A stretch of 64,000 nt of DNA from Massilia endophytica (GCF_021165955.1 NZ_CP088952.1:3658001-3722000); one strand, 5' to 3'; positions 52,915-62,861 are shown, numbered from the stretch's first letter. Notes: generated by a model from the letters alone, not told the origin. Translations and numbers: made by a program.

Positions 52915-55900
52915 AATATTCGACGGCGATGTCCTTCGCGCCCAGCACCTGCTCCAGGGCCGTGCGCAGTTCATCCGAAGGCGCCACGCGCCAGTCGTCC
53001 CCCAGCTGCAGCACGCATTCGATACCCTGCGGCTTGATGCGCATCTGGATCGGCAGGCCGTAGTCGTCGCGGTGCGGCGCCAGCACTTCCTGCAGCTTGG
53101 CGGGCGCAATGGCCTGCGGCTGCAGCCATCCCAGCTGGCGGCCGTACTGCAGGCGCGCGCTGGTGATGTCGTGCACCTTCTCGGCCGAGATACGCAGGCC
53201 GCCCGTGAAGCGGTCTTCCGACACCTTGCCCGTCACGCACAGGAACTCGTCTTCCTTGAAGCACTTCTTGTTCGCCTCGAAGACTTCGTTGTAGACCGTG
53301 ACCTCCACCACCGCGCTCTTGTCGTCCAGCGTGACGATGAGGATCTTGCCGCGCTGGGTCATCTGGGTGCGGATGCCGGTGATGACGCCGCACATCATGC
53401 GCTGGTCGCGCGAGGGCTCCAGCTCGGAGAGCTTGGTGCGCGCGAAGCGCCGGGCTTCCGCCTGGTAGGCGTCGAACATGTGGCCGGACAGGTAGTAGCC
53501 CAGCGCGATCTTTTCCTCGGCCAGCTTCTGGCGGTCGGTCCAGGGCATGGCCTGCACGTATTCCGGCGGGGCCACCAGGTCGCTGTCGTCGCCGCCGAAC
53601 AGGCTGACCTGGTTCGCGGCGCGCGCTTCCTGCTCGGCGCATTCCATGGCGAAGCCCACGGATGCGAAGAGCACGGCGCGGTCCACGCCGAAGCTGTCGA
53701 AGGCGCCGCTGCGGATCAGCGCTTCGATGGTGCGGCGGTTGATCTGCTTCTTGTCCACCCGCTTGCAGAAGTCGAACAGGCTGGTGAAAGGACCGCCCGC
53801 CTCGCGCGCGGCGATGATCGCTTCGATGGCGTTCTGGCCGGCGCCCTTCACGCCGCCCAGGCCGTAGCGGATGGCCGTGACCTTCTTGCCCGTGACCGAA
53901 GGCGCAGGGCCGTCGGGACGGAAGCGGTAAGCGGAGAGATTGACGTCCGGCGGCAGGATCTTCAGGCCGCAGACCTCGATCGCATCCTCCACCAGGATCT
54001 TCACCTTCTCGGTGTCGTCCATGGTCAGCGACATGTTGGCTGCCATGAACGCTGCGGTGTGGTGGTGCTTCAGGTAGGCAGTGTGATAGGACAGCAGCGC
54101 GTAGGCGGCGGCGTGCGACTTGTTGAAGCCGTAGCCCGCGAACTTTTCCATCAGGTCGAAGATCTCGTCGGCCTTCTCGGTGGTGAGCCCGCGCTCGCCC
54201 GCGCCCTTGCGGAAGATTTCGCGGTGCTCGGCCATCTCCTCGGCCTTCTTCTTGCCCATCGCGCGGCGCAGCATGTCCGCGCCGCCGAGCGAGTAGCCGC
54301 CGATGATCTGCGCCATCTGCATCACCTGCTCCTGATACACCATGATGCCGTAGGTTTCGGACAGGATGCCTTCGGTGCGGGGATCGGGATAGTCGAACTT
54401 CTCGCCGTGCTTGCGCTTGCAGAAGTCGGGAATCAGGTCCATCGGGCCCGGACGGTAGAGCGCCACCAGCGCGATGATGTCCTCGAAGCGGTCGGGACGC
54501 GCATCTTTCAGCATGCCCTGCATGCCGCGCGATTCAAGCTGGAACACGGCCACCGTTTTGGCCTTGGTCAGCAGCTCGTAGGTGGGGCGGTCGGTGAGCG
54601 GCACCGTGGCCAGGTCGAAGTCCTTGTCGGCCGGGTCCAGCTCGCGGATGTAGTTGACGGCGCGGTCCAGGATGGTGAGCGTGGTCAGGCCCAGGAAGTC
54701 GAACTTCACCAGGCCCACGGCTTCCACGTCGTCCTTGTCGTACTGCGACACCACGCCCGAGTCGCCGGACTGGGTGTACAGCGGGCAGAAGTCGGTGAGC
54801 TTGCCCGGCGCGATCAGCACGCCGCCAGCGTGCATGCCGATGTTACGGGTAATGCCTTCCACCTGCTGGGCGAGGTCCAGCAGCTGCTTCACCTCCTCCT
54901 CGTTTTCCAGGCGTTCCTTGAGCAGCGGCTCCTCCTCGATCGCCTCGGCGATGGAGACCGGCTTGCCGGGCTTGAAGGGAATGAGCTTCGAGATGCCGTC
55001 GCAGAAGTTGTAGCCGAAGTCCAGCACGCGGCCCACGTCGCGGATGGCGCCTTTCGCCGCCATTGTGCCGAAGGTGGCGATCTGGGACACGGCGTCGCGG
55101 CCGTACAGGTCCTTCACGTGCTGGATCACCAGTTCGCGCTTCTCCTGGCAGAAGTCAATGTCGAAGTCGGGCATCGACACACGCTCCGGGTTCAGGAAAC
55201 GCTCGAACAGCAGGTTGTATTTCAGCGGATCGAGGTCGGTAATCTTCAGGCAGTAGGCCACCAGCGAGCCCGCACCCGAGCCACGGCCCGGACCGATCGG
55301 CACGCCATTGTTCTTGCCCCACTGGATAAATTCCGCCACGATCAGGAAGTAGCCCGGGAACTTCATCTTGATGATGGTCTCGTTCTCGAAGGCCAGGCGT
55401 TCCTCGTAGCGCGGGCGCTGCTTCTCGCGCTCCTCCGGATTCGGGAACAGGTGCACCAGGCGCTCTTCCAGGCCCTTCTTCGTTTCGGCGACCAGGAACT
55501 CGTCGATGGTCATGCCCGGCGTGGGGAAGTTTGGCAGCTGCGGCTTGCCCAGCGTGAGCGTGAGGTTGCAGCGCTTGGCGATTTCCACGGAGTTCTGCAG
55601 CGCGGCAGGCAGGTCGGCGAAGAGCTCGCGCATTTCGGCCTGCGAGAGGAAGCGCATCTGCTCATTGAAGCGCTTCACGCGCTTGGCATTGGCGATCATC
55701 TCGCCTTCGGCGATACAGATGCGGGCCTCGTGGGCGATGAACTCTTCCTGCGACATGAACTGCACCGGATGCGTCGCCACCACGGGCAGGCGCAGCTTGG
55801 CCGCCAGCGCCACGGAATGGCGCACCTGCGCCTCCTGGTTGGCCTGGCCCGCGCGCTGGATCTCGATGTAGAAGTGGCCGGGGAAGATGGAGGCCCACTT

Positions 55901-56455
55901 CGCCGCATTCGCCTCGGCGAGCTCCAGGTTGCCGTTGTCGATGGCCTGGCCGATGTCACCGAACTGTGCGCCGGAGAGCGCGATCAGGCCATTGGCGCCG
56001 CTTTCGCCGGGCAGCAGCTCGTAGGTTTTCGACGCCAGCTCCGCCAGCCACTCGGTGCGGATCTCGGCCCGCCCCTTGTACTGGTTCGTGAGCCACGCGA
56101 GCGACAGCAGTTCGCACAGCTGCAGGTAGCCCATTCGGTTCTTCGCGAACAGCATGATGCGGAAGGGTTTTTCGCGGTTTTCGTCGTTCTGGATCCAGAC
56201 ATCGCAGCCCACGATGGGCTTCACGCCCTTGCCGCGCGCGGCCTTGTAGAACTTGACCATGCCGAACAGGTTGGCCAGGTCGGTGACGGCGAGGGCCGCC
56301 TGCCTGTCCTTGGCGGCCGCTTTCACCAGGTCGTCGATACGCACCAGGCCATCGACGATGGAGTACTCGGAGTGCACCCGCAGGTGGACGAAATCGGGTC
56401 CCGCTGGCACGGCTGCCGCCGCGCCCTCTTCCTGTTCTGCTACTGCCATGTTCAT
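52913..56455 (-). CDS. dnaE: DNA polymerase III alpha subunit
   Basis: 1180 residues, normal DnaE1 length. It begins with the PHP domain (FVHLRVHSEYSIVDGLVRIDDLVKAAA), then the polymerase core with GPGRGSGAGSLVAYCLKITDLDPL and PDFDIDFCQEKR (catalytic Asp residues), a second catalytic region VKFDFLGLTTLTILDRAV, the HAGGVLIAPG and GYGFNKSHAAAYALLSY segments, and C-terminal helix-hairpin-helix and OB-fold regions. It is the replicative polymerase. The N-terminus carries about 20 extra Ala/Glu-rich residues before the PHP domain. Confidence 0.98.
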   Translation of the reverse strand: MNMAVAEQEEGAAAAVPAGPDFVHLRVHSEYSIVDGLVRIDDLVKAAAKDRQAALAVTDLANLFGMVKFYKAARGKGVKPIVGCDVWIQNDENREKPFRIMLFAKNRMGYLQLCELLSLAWLTNQYKGRAEIRTEWLAELASKTYELLPGESGANGLIALSGAQFGDIGQAIDNGNLELAEANAAKWASIFPGHFYIEIQRAGQANQEAQVRHSVALAAKLRLPVVATHPVQFMSQEEFIAHEARICIAEGEMIANAKRVKRFNEQMRFLSQAEMRELFADLPAALQNSVEIAKRCNLTLTLGKPQLPNFPTPGMTIDEFLVAETKKGLEERLVHLFPNPEEREKQRPRYEERLAFENETIIKMKFPGYFLIVAEFIQWGKNNGVPIGPGRGSGAGSLVAYCLKITDLDPLKYNLLFERFLNPERVSMPDFDIDFCQEKRELVIQHVKDLYGRDAVSQIATFGTMAAKGAIRDVGRVLDFGYNFCDGISKLIPFKPGKPVSIAEAIEEEPLLKERLENEEEVKQLLDLAQQVEGITRNIGMHAGGVLIAPGKLTDFCPLYTQSGDSGVVSQYDKDDVEAVGLVKFDFLGLTTLTILDRAVNYIRELDPADKDFDLATVPLTDRPTYELLTKAKTVAVFQLESRGMQGMLKDARPDRFEDIIALVALYRPGPMDLIPDFCKRKHGEKFDYPDPRTEGILSETYGIMVYQEQVMQMAQIIGGYSLGGADMLRRAMGKKKAEEMAEHREIFRKGAGERGLTTEKADEIFDLMEKFAGYGFNKSHAAAYALLSYHTAYLKHHHTAAFMAANMSLTMDDTEKVKILVEDAIEVCGLKILPPDVNLSAYRFRPDGPAPSVTGKKVTAIRYGLGGVKGAGQNAIEAIIAAREAGGPFTSLFDFCKRVDKKQINRRTIEALIRSGAFDSFGVDRAVLFASVGFAMECAEQEARAANQVSLFGGDDSDLVAPPEYVQAMPWTDRQKLAEEKIALGYYLSGHMFDAYQAEARRFARTKLSELEPSRDQRMMCGVITGIRTQMTQRGKILIVTLDDKSAVVEVTVYNEVFEANKKCFKEDEFLCVTGKVSEDRFTGGLRISAEKVHDITSARLQYGRQLGWLQPQAIAPAKLQEVLAPHRDDYGLPIQMRIKPQGIECVLQLGDDWRVAPSDELRTALEQVLGAKDIAVEY

Positions 56456-56503
56456 CTGATGTCGCCCGCTGAATCGAATTCAGCTATTTTACCGCGCCGA
56501 GCC

Positions 56504-56788
56504 CTACGGCAGAAGTTTCCCGATGCGCTCCGCTGCGCTTGCAACCTGCTTCCGCAGTGCAGCCTCATCCAGATAAAAATCGGGCATCTCTGCTCTCAGC
56601 ACGGGATCGCCAGACCAGGCATCAGCGTCGCCGAACAGCTCATCGAGCAGAGCGTACTCGGTTTCGTTCATGGCCCGCTTCTCTTTTTTGAAACGGCCAA
56701 TGAACGCATCTTGAAAACCCTCCGTCGACATCTTCCCATCGAGATATTGCAGCATTAGTTGCCAATATGATTCAAGGATGCTCGTCAT
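56504..56788 (-). CDS. Colicin-immunity-type small protein
   Basis: 94 residues from MTSILESYWQLMLQYLDGKM, with a GGAGGTGG ribosome site. A helix, then MSTEGFQDAFIGRFKKEKRAM, LLDELFGDADAW and DEAALRKQVASAAERIGKLL give the all-helical pattern of colicin D/E-type immunity proteins. Its start overlaps the stop of a 56-codon open frame (ATGA). Normally such a protein neutralises a nuclease toxin encoded just upstream, but no toxin domain is recognisable here. It may be an orphan immunity gene or unrelated. Family call moderate. Confidence 0.6.
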   Translation of the reverse strand: MTSILESYWQLMLQYLDGKMSTEGFQDAFIGRFKKEKRAMNETEYALLDELFGDADAWSGDPVLRAEMPDFYLDEAALRKQVASAAERIGKLLP

Positions 56789-56955
56789 CGTCCACCTCCG
56801 AGTTTTCCGGACCGCAGCAGATGCAAACGCTGCATCTCGCTCAACTTCCAACCACTCAGGAATTCGCCACTGCAGCCGCCGCTTGCTGAAGGTAATGGTC
56901 CTGGAAATAAGTGCAGGCATCCCATCAGCATGTCATATCGTCTACGCCATTTCAT
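56785..56955 (-). CDS. Possible 56-residue protein coupled to the immunity-type gene
   Basis: The open frame starts MKWRRRYDMLMGCLHLFPGP, ends SEMQRLHLLRSGKLGGGR and shares an ATGA with the immunity-type gene. The start has no good ribosome site. It is Gly/Leu/Arg-rich with two Cys and matches no family I know. It could be the remnant of a toxin tail or only a leader for translational coupling. It lies 46 bases past the acyltransferase stop. Confidence 0.35.
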   Translation of the reverse strand: MKWRRRYDMLMGCLHLFPGPLPSASGGCSGEFLSGWKLSEMQRLHLLRSGKLGGGR

Positions 56956-57001
56956 GATACGCCACAAGCCAGGGCAAACAACGTGTTCACCTGTTCCTTT
57001 T

Positions 57002-58096
57002 TTAGTTAGGTGTACCCTCGCGGCCGTAGCGGCGGCGCATGCGCAGGAAGGGCTCCTCGATAGTGTTGTAGCTGAGCGTCGCCAGGGCCCAGGTGGCGCC
57101 GTAGACGATGGCGCCCAAGGCCAGCGCATTGGCCAGGGGCTGCTCGAGCAGTTGCGGCAGGCCCACGTTGCGGCCAAGGCTGTGGATGACGGCCGCATGC
57201 AGCAGGTAGAAGGAAAAACTGACTTTCCCGCCGTGGCAGAGGGCCTTCTCCAGCCAGTGCGGCAGGCGGCGCTCGAAGGAGACCCAGCCCAGGATCAGCA
57301 CCGCCCACACGGCGCTCTCCTGCAGCGACCAGAAGATCCAGAAGGCCGACTTGGGCGAAGCATTGAAAGGCGCGATGGAGGCCTGAAGGGCGCTGTTCCC
57401 CAGCGCCAGAGCCAGCGCCGCGGGGGCCAGCCAGAGCGCGTGGCGCCGCAGCCAGCCGTGGCAGCGCACAAACAGCTCGGCCGCCAGCATCCCCACCAGG
57501 AACTGGTCGAAGCGGCCGACGAAGGTGCTGAAGTACATGAGCGTACTGCGCTCGCTCTCCGCATAGGCCGCCGCCTTGAAGAACAGCATGAGCGCGATGA
57601 GCTTGAGCAGATAGCGCGGCCCCTGCTCCAGCGCGAAGCGGGCAATGAAGGGGAACACCAGGTAGAACATGAACTCCAGCGAAATGCACCACGCCGCCCC
57701 GGTGACCACGCTGCGCGAGGTGGGCGAGTCGCCCAGGTTGGTGGCGAAGATGTAGAACAGGTCCTGCGGCTGGAAGCGGTCGCGCTGGATGGAGGTGGCC
57801 AGCAGGAAGATCACGAAGAACAGCGGGAAGATGCGCAGCATGCGGTTGCGCAGGAAGTCGCGGTACTGGATTTCCCCCTTGCCCTGGGCGATGCGCATGA
57901 ACAGGAAGCCCGATAGCGTGAAGAAGAGCCCCACGCCCGTGTGCCCCTCGGTCACAATGCCCCACCAGGGACTGCCAATGGCGGCGCCGCCCGCCGCGCG
58001 GTATTCGATATAAAAGTGGAAGAGGAAAACGATCAGCGCCGCCAGCCAGCGCAGCTGGTCGATCCGTGGGTTGTAGGCGATATTCAGTGATTTCAT
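57002..58096 (-). CDS. Acyltransferase 3 family membrane protein (OafA-like)
   Basis: 364 residues with about ten membrane helices. It opens RIDQLRWLAALIVFLFHFYIEYR, the acyltransferase-3 start with the conserved Arg and His, then GHTGVGLFFTLSGFLFMRIAQGK and ISLEFMFYLVFPFIARF. These enzymes move acyl groups (often acetyl) onto surface glycans such as O-antigen. It is divergent from trhO with 80 bases between. The target is unknown; the lipopolysaccharide genes at 46-50 kb are a possible context. Confidence 0.88.
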   Translation of the reverse strand: MKSLNIAYNPRIDQLRWLAALIVFLFHFYIEYRAAGGAAIGSPWWGIVTEGHTGVGLFFTLSGFLFMRIAQGKGEIQYRDFLRNRMLRIFPLFFVIFLLATSIQRDRFQPQDLFYIFATNLGDSPTSRSVVTGAAWCISLEFMFYLVFPFIARFALEQGPRYLLKLIALMLFFKAAAYAESERSTLMYFSTFVGRFDQFLVGMLAAELFVRCHGWLRRHALWLAPAALALALGNSALQASIAPFNASPKSAFWIFWSLQESAVWAVLILGWVSFERRLPHWLEKALCHGGKVSFSFYLLHAAVIHSLGRNVGLPQLLEQPLANALALGAIVYGATWALATLSYNTIEEPFLRMRRRYGREGTPN

Positions 58097-58176
58097 AGGC
58101 TGGCGTTGGGGCGGGCGCCGTCTTCGGCGGACGGGTCCTGCTTTATAATGTCAGCATTCCACTGTACTGAAATATC

Positions 58177-59025
58177 ATGTCCAACGCTACACCCTTCGTT
58201 AACATCGCCGCTTATAAATTTATTACGTTTGACGATACGGCAACGCAGCGCCCCCGCTACCAGGAGATTTGCGCGCGCCTGGATCTGAAAGGCACCATCC
58301 TCCTGACGCCCGAGGGCATCAACATGTTCCTCTCCGGTACCCGTGCCAATATCGACGAATACCTGGCCTGGCTGCGCCAGGACCCGCGCTTCGCGGATAT
58401 TGAAGTGAAGGAGAGCCTGTCGTCCGAACAGTCGCACAAGCGCATGCTGGTCAAACTGAAAAGCGAGATCATCACCATGCGCATGCCCCTCATCAAGCCG
58501 GAAGAAGGCCGCGCGCCGTTCGTGGAAGCGAAGACCCTCAAGCGCTGGCTGGACCAGGGCCACGACGACGATGGCAAACCGGTGGTGATGGTGGACACCC
58601 GCAACGATTTCGAAGTGGACGTGGGCACTTTCGAGAACACGGTGGACTACCGCATCAAGAAGTTCACCGAGTTCCCCGCAGTGATCGAAGAACACAAGGC
58701 CGATTTCAGCGGCAAGACCGTGGTCACCTTCTGCACAGGCGGCATCCGCTGCGAAAAGGCGGCTATCCACATGCAGAACATCGGCTATGAGAACGTGTAC
58801 CAGCTCGAAGGCGGCATCCTGAAGTACTTCGAGGAAGTAGGCGGCGACCACTACACGGGCGACTGCTTCGTGTTCGACTACCGCACCGCGCTCAATCCGA
58901 AGCTGGAGCCTACGGAAACCGTGCAGTGCTTCGCCTGCCGCGCCGTGGTCACTCCGCGCCAGCAGCTCTCGCCGGACTATGTGTACGGCGTATCCTGCCC
59001 GGCCTGCGTGAAGCAGCCGGCTTGA
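58177..59025 (+). CDS. trhO: Rhodanese-related tRNA uridine hydroxylase
   Basis: 282 residues. An N-terminal acylphosphatase-like domain (NIAAYKFITFDD, LKGTILLTPEGINMFLSGT) is followed by a rhodanese domain (VVMVDTRNDFEVDVGTFENTVD) whose loop VTFCTGGIRCEKAAIHM carries the active-site Cys, then a Cys-rich C-terminus (CFACRAVVTP, CPACVKQP). TrhO makes 5-hydroxyuridine at tRNA position 34 using molecular oxygen. Its stop overlaps the ATG of the next acyltransferase gene (TGATG). Confidence 0.95.
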   Translation: MSNATPFVNIAAYKFITFDDTATQRPRYQEICARLDLKGTILLTPEGINMFLSGTRANIDEYLAWLRQDPRFADIEVKESLSSEQSHKRMLVKLKSEIITMRMPLIKPEEGRAPFVEAKTLKRWLDQGHDDDGKPVVMVDTRNDFEVDVGTFENTVDYRIKKFTEFPAVIEEHKADFSGKTVVTFCTGGIRCEKAAIHMQNIGYENVYQLEGGILKYFEEVGGDHYTGDCFVFDYRTALNPKLEPTETVQCFACRAVVTPRQQLSPDYVYGVSCPACVKQPA

Positions 59026-60125
59026 TGGACAAATTCATCTTCGCCAACCAGCTGCGCGGCATCGCCGCCATGCTGGTGGTGATGACGCACTATTTCGGCA
59101 CCTACTTTGCCGAACAGTCCCTGCTCGCGGCGCGCACCTTCTCGCCCGAGCTGCACTTCAAGCCCGGCGCCTGGGTGCGCATGTTCGAGCTGCCCTACCA
59201 GGGCCCTTTCGGCGTCGCCATCTTCTTCCTGATCAGCGGCTTCGTTATCCCCTTCAGCCTGCGCAAGGCCAGCGTGCCGGGCTTCCTCGTGCACCGCGCC
59301 CTGCGCATCTTCCCCACCTATGCAGCCTGCCTCGCCATCGGCACCTTCGCCATCTGGTGCAGCGCGCGCTACTGGGGACAGGCCTTCAGCTACGACCTGG
59401 GCGTGCTGGCCGCGAATGCGCTGCTGGTGCATAACGTGCTGGGTGTGCCGTCCATGGATGCCGTCAACTGGACGCTCGCCATCGAGATCAAGTTCTACCT
59501 GCTGGCCGCCCTGTTCAGCACCCTCTTCTACCGCCGCACCCCATGGCTGCTGGGCCTCGTCGCGCTGGCCGCCTACGGCACCTGGAAATTCGCCACCACG
59601 CCCGGCCTCGCGCCCATCCTGACGACGGTCACCATGGAGCTCAATTACATTGTCTTCATGGTGACGGGCATCCAGTTCTACCAGCATGTGACGGGCCTGA
59701 TCTCCACGCGCGCCCTCGTCGTGCGCTCGCTGCTGGTGGTGGGCGCCTTCAGCTTCACCTGGTCCATCGGCCCGCAGCAGGGCCAGTTCCCCTGGGTGAC
59801 GGTGTGGTACTACTGCGCCTACCTCGTGTTCGGCGCCTGCTACTTCCTGCGCGAGCGCTTCCGCGCCTCGCGCGTGCTCGATTTCTTTGCGGCCGTCAGC
59901 TATCCGCTGTACTGCGTCCACAGCCTGATGGGGTACTGCCTTTTGAAAGTGCTGATGGCGAACGGCCTGCCCTTCGGCGCCGCCGTGCTGGTCGCCCTGC
60001 CCTGCGCCATTGCGGCCGCGTATGCGGTGCACGTGGCGGTGGAAGAGCCGACCAACCAGGCCGGCCGCTATCTGTCGCGGGTATTGAGCGGGAAGCGGCT
60101 GCGGACGGAGCCGTCCGCAGCCTGA
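59025..60125 (+). CDS. Acyltransferase 3 family membrane protein
   Basis: 366 residues, start overlapping the trhO stop. MDKFIFANQLRGIAAMLVVMTHYFGTYF has the acyltransferase-3 Arg and His in the first helix. GPFGVAIFFLISGFVIPFSLRKA and AVNWTLAIEIKFYLLAALFS follow, with about ten helices. It differs clearly from the acyltransferase at 57-58 kb, so it is not a recent duplicate. It probably O-acylates a surface polysaccharide. Co-transcription with trhO looks positional rather than functional. Confidence 0.88.
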   Translation: MDKFIFANQLRGIAAMLVVMTHYFGTYFAEQSLLAARTFSPELHFKPGAWVRMFELPYQGPFGVAIFFLISGFVIPFSLRKASVPGFLVHRALRIFPTYAACLAIGTFAIWCSARYWGQAFSYDLGVLAANALLVHNVLGVPSMDAVNWTLAIEIKFYLLAALFSTLFYRRTPWLLGLVALAAYGTWKFATTPGLAPILTTVTMELNYIVFMVTGIQFYQHVTGLISTRALVVRSLLVVGAFSFTWSIGPQQGQFPWVTVWYYCAYLVFGACYFLRERFRASRVLDFFAAVSYPLYCVHSLMGYCLLKVLMANGLPFGAAVLVALPCAIAAAYAVHVAVEEPTNQAGRYLSRVLSGKRLRTEPSAA

Positions 60126-60132
60126 GGAGGGG

Positions 60133-61494
60133 TCAGCGGAAGTAGCTGGCGACTTCGCGGACGTCGTCGAAGGTCAGCATACCGGCAGCGGCACGCAGCC
60201 GAAGGCCGCTAACCAAATAGTTGTAGCGCGCCCGCGCCAGGTCGCGCTGGTTCGTATACAACTGCTGCTGCGCATTCAGCAGGTCGAGATTGATGCGCAC
60301 ACCGCCCAGAATGCTCTGCTGAGTAGCTTTTACCAGCAGTTTGCTGGACTCCACCGCCTTGTCCAGCGCCTGCAGCCGCTGCACGCTGCTCATCACCGTA
60401 CCATACTGCTTGCGCAGTTCGACGGTGATCTTGTCGATCCGAGCTTGCAGTTCGGCGCGTGCCCGCTCCTGCCCTGCCACTGCCTGGCGTGTCACGGCGT
60501 TCACGTAACCACCCGAATACAGCGGCACCGTTAGCTGGATACCCACCGAGCGCTGCGTGGAGTCCTGGGTGTACGTATTCAGCGTTTCGGAATCATTCTT
60601 GCTGTAAGTCGCAACAAAATCGAGCTTGGGGGTATGCCCCGCGCGGCTCTTGTTCACTTCCTGGTGCGCCACTTCGATTGCGCTGCGCTGGGCTTCGAGC
60701 TCGGGATTGTTGTCCAGCGCAGACTTGAGCCATTCTTCGAATGAGCCGTACTTCACAGGCTGCATGCGGAACTCAGGCACGAGTTCATCGAGCGAGGTCA
60801 CCTCCTCGCCGACGATACCCGACAGGGTCGCCAGATTGGTGCGCAGGGCGTCCTGCGCCTCCAGCACTTCCGCCTCGGCGATATCGAGCTTGGCCTGGGT
60901 CTCCAGCATGTCAGTCTTCGTGCCTTCACCTTTCTGGAACAGGCGATCGTTCACCTTGCGCTGCTCGCGCAAGGTTTCACGCTGCGCCGTGGCCAGCTTC
61001 AGCTGCTCATTACTGAACAGTGCGTCGATATAGGCCGAGGTGACACGCAGCGCCAGTTCCTGTCCTTGGGCGTCGAACTGATGGCTTGCCACTTCGGTCT
61101 GCGCCTTGCCTTGCTTGTAGCGCGCCAGTGCATCGAAATTGATCAGCGTTTGCCTGAGCTGGACATTGCCCACGCGGCTGACATACTTCGGGTGGGTGAG
61201 CGTTTCCCGATTAAGGATATCCCTACCCTCCACGTCCGCACGCACCTTGCTGGCCGCGTAGTTCGCCGAGAGGTTGGGCAGAAGTCCGGCGCGGCCAATG
61301 TTCTTGTACTCCAGGCCCGCCTCGTACTCCGCCTGAGCGACCCGGTAGGTCGGATCGTTCTTCAGAGCGGTTTGATACGCCTGCATCAGGCCAATCGCGG
61401 ATGCACTGCCCGCATGGCTTAGGGCCAGCACGGCCATGGCGCCGCACACAGCACGCGCGGCCCGGCTTTTTAGAATTGCTCCTTGGGCCTTCAT
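60133..61494 (-). CDS. TolC family outer-membrane channel of type I secretion
   Basis: 453 residues with a leader ending SHAGSASA. The mature protein shows the duplicated TolC repeat: LMQAYQTALKNDPTYRVAQAEYEAGLEYKNIGRAGLLPNLSANY in the first half and NNPELEAQRSAIEVAHQEVNKSRAGHTPKLDF in the second, with SVGIQLTVPLYSGGYVNAVTRQA. It forms the outer-membrane duct for the adjacent HlyD/ABC exporter and lies two bases downstream of the HlyD gene. Confidence 0.93.
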   Translation of the reverse strand: MKAQGAILKSRAARAVCGAMAVLALSHAGSASAIGLMQAYQTALKNDPTYRVAQAEYEAGLEYKNIGRAGLLPNLSANYAASKVRADVEGRDILNRETLTHPKYVSRVGNVQLRQTLINFDALARYKQGKAQTEVASHQFDAQGQELALRVTSAYIDALFSNEQLKLATAQRETLREQRKVNDRLFQKGEGTKTDMLETQAKLDIAEAEVLEAQDALRTNLATLSGIVGEEVTSLDELVPEFRMQPVKYGSFEEWLKSALDNNPELEAQRSAIEVAHQEVNKSRAGHTPKLDFVATYSKNDSETLNTYTQDSTQRSVGIQLTVPLYSGGYVNAVTRQAVAGQERARAELQARIDKITVELRKQYGTVMSSVQRLQALDKAVESSKLLVKATQQSILGGVRINLDLLNAQQQLYTNQRDLARARYNYLVSGLRLRAAAGMLTFDDVREVASYFR

Positions 61495-61496
61495 GC

Positions 61497-62861
61497 TTAC
61501 TCCTCGGACAGAGCGGAACGCGCGCGGTCGAACACCGGCTTCAGCAGATAGCTCATCAGCGTACGCTCGCCGGTCTTCACTTGCATCTCCACCGGCATAC
61601 CCGGCTGAATCTCCAGCTTCTTAGCAGTGATGACCTTCCGGCCTTCGTCCGATACCTTGGCGCGCACCTTGTAGAAGGCATTGCCAGTGCGTTCGTCCAC
61701 CGTGCGGTCTGCAGAGACCTGCGTCACGATACCCGGAATATGCGGTGTGCGATTGGTGTTAAAGGCGGAGAAGATCAGCTCCACCGGCAAGCCGACGTGA
61801 ACGCGGTCGATCAGGTTGACTGGCAGTTGGCCTTCCACCACCAGGGGGTCATTGGCCGGCACGATATCCATCATGCGCGCTCCCGCACCCACCACACCGC
61901 CACGAGTGAATACCGTCGAGCCAACCACCACGCCGTCCGCAGGAGACCGGACTTCGGAGTTGGCCAGTTCGTAGTCCTGGGCGGCAATCTTGCTAGCCAG
62001 CGCTTCCGCCTCGCGCTGCGTATCCGACAGCTGCGTGCGCACTTCCTTCTGAAAGTCCTGCAGGCGCTGGGCACGGCGCAGGCCCAGCTCGATGATCTGA
62101 CGCTTCGAGCGGCCGATATTGCCGATATCTTCGGAAATGGCGCCATTCACTTGCGCGTAAGTGCGCTCGACGTCAAGCAAGCGGCTGCGCGCAATATACC
62201 CTTCTTTCGCGAGGTCGCGCATGTTCTCCAGCTGCTCCTTGAGGATGCTCTGCTGGGCCTTTTTACTCTCACGCGACTCCTCCAGCCCTTTCACTTGAAG
62301 CTTGAGGCCTTCGATATTCTCTGCCACTGCAGCCTGCTCGCTCTCCAGCGACAGACGGCGCGAAGAGAACAACTGCTGCTGCAAAGCGAAACCGGTGATG
62401 ACGCGCGGGTCATCCTTGTAAGATTCCAGCGCGGCCGGGAAACTGATGGATTTCAGGCCGTCGCGCTCCGCCAGCAGCCTCGCTTCCTGCAGGCGCGCAG
62501 TGATGTACTGCGCACGGGTGGTCTCCGCCTGTGACTTGGCGACCACGCTGTTCATCCGCACCAGTACCTGGCCTTTCTTCACCACATCGCCATCGTGAAC
62601 AAGGATGTCCTCAATGGTGCCGCCCCCAAGGTGCTGCACCTGTTTGCGGTTGCCTTCCTTGGCGACAAAACCGGGCATGGGCACGCCCTTGTCGAGCGGT
62701 GCGAAGCTGGCCCAGATGATAAAGCCAAGCACTCCGACCAGTACAACGATCCAGCCGACCCGCGCGTAGGCGCGGGCATCGGTATTGACCGTAATCGGCG
62801 TCACGTCGTGCGAGATGACCTCGACCGGCGCGTCGTTCTTCTTGGTGGGCAGAAAACTCAT
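61497..62861 (-). CDS. HlyD family type I secretion periplasmic adaptor
   Basis: 454 residues. A short cytoplasmic N-terminus, one TM helix (about 31-52, VGWIVVLVGVLGFIIWASFAPLDKG), a lipoyl half (DGDVVKKGQVLVRMNSV), a long coiled coil (about 110-310) and the second lipoyl half (SEVRSPADGVVVGSTVFTRGGVV). The C-terminal VITAKKLEIQPGMPVEMQVKTGERTLMSYLLKPV is the HlyD/PrtE signature. It links the ATPase to the TolC-type channel. Its start overlaps the ATPase stop by four bases. Confidence 0.95.
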   Translation of the reverse strand: MSFLPTKKNDAPVEVISHDVTPITVNTDARAYARVGWIVVLVGVLGFIIWASFAPLDKGVPMPGFVAKEGNRKQVQHLGGGTIEDILVHDGDVVKKGQVLVRMNSVVAKSQAETTRAQYITARLQEARLLAERDGLKSISFPAALESYKDDPRVITGFALQQQLFSSRRLSLESEQAAVAENIEGLKLQVKGLEESRESKKAQQSILKEQLENMRDLAKEGYIARSRLLDVERTYAQVNGAISEDIGNIGRSKRQIIELGLRRAQRLQDFQKEVRTQLSDTQREAEALASKIAAQDYELANSEVRSPADGVVVGSTVFTRGGVVGAGARMMDIVPANDPLVVEGQLPVNLIDRVHVGLPVELIFSAFNTNRTPHIPGIVTQVSADRTVDERTGNAFYKVRAKVSDEGRKVITAKKLEIQPGMPVEMQVKTGERTLMSYLLKPVFDRARSALSEE

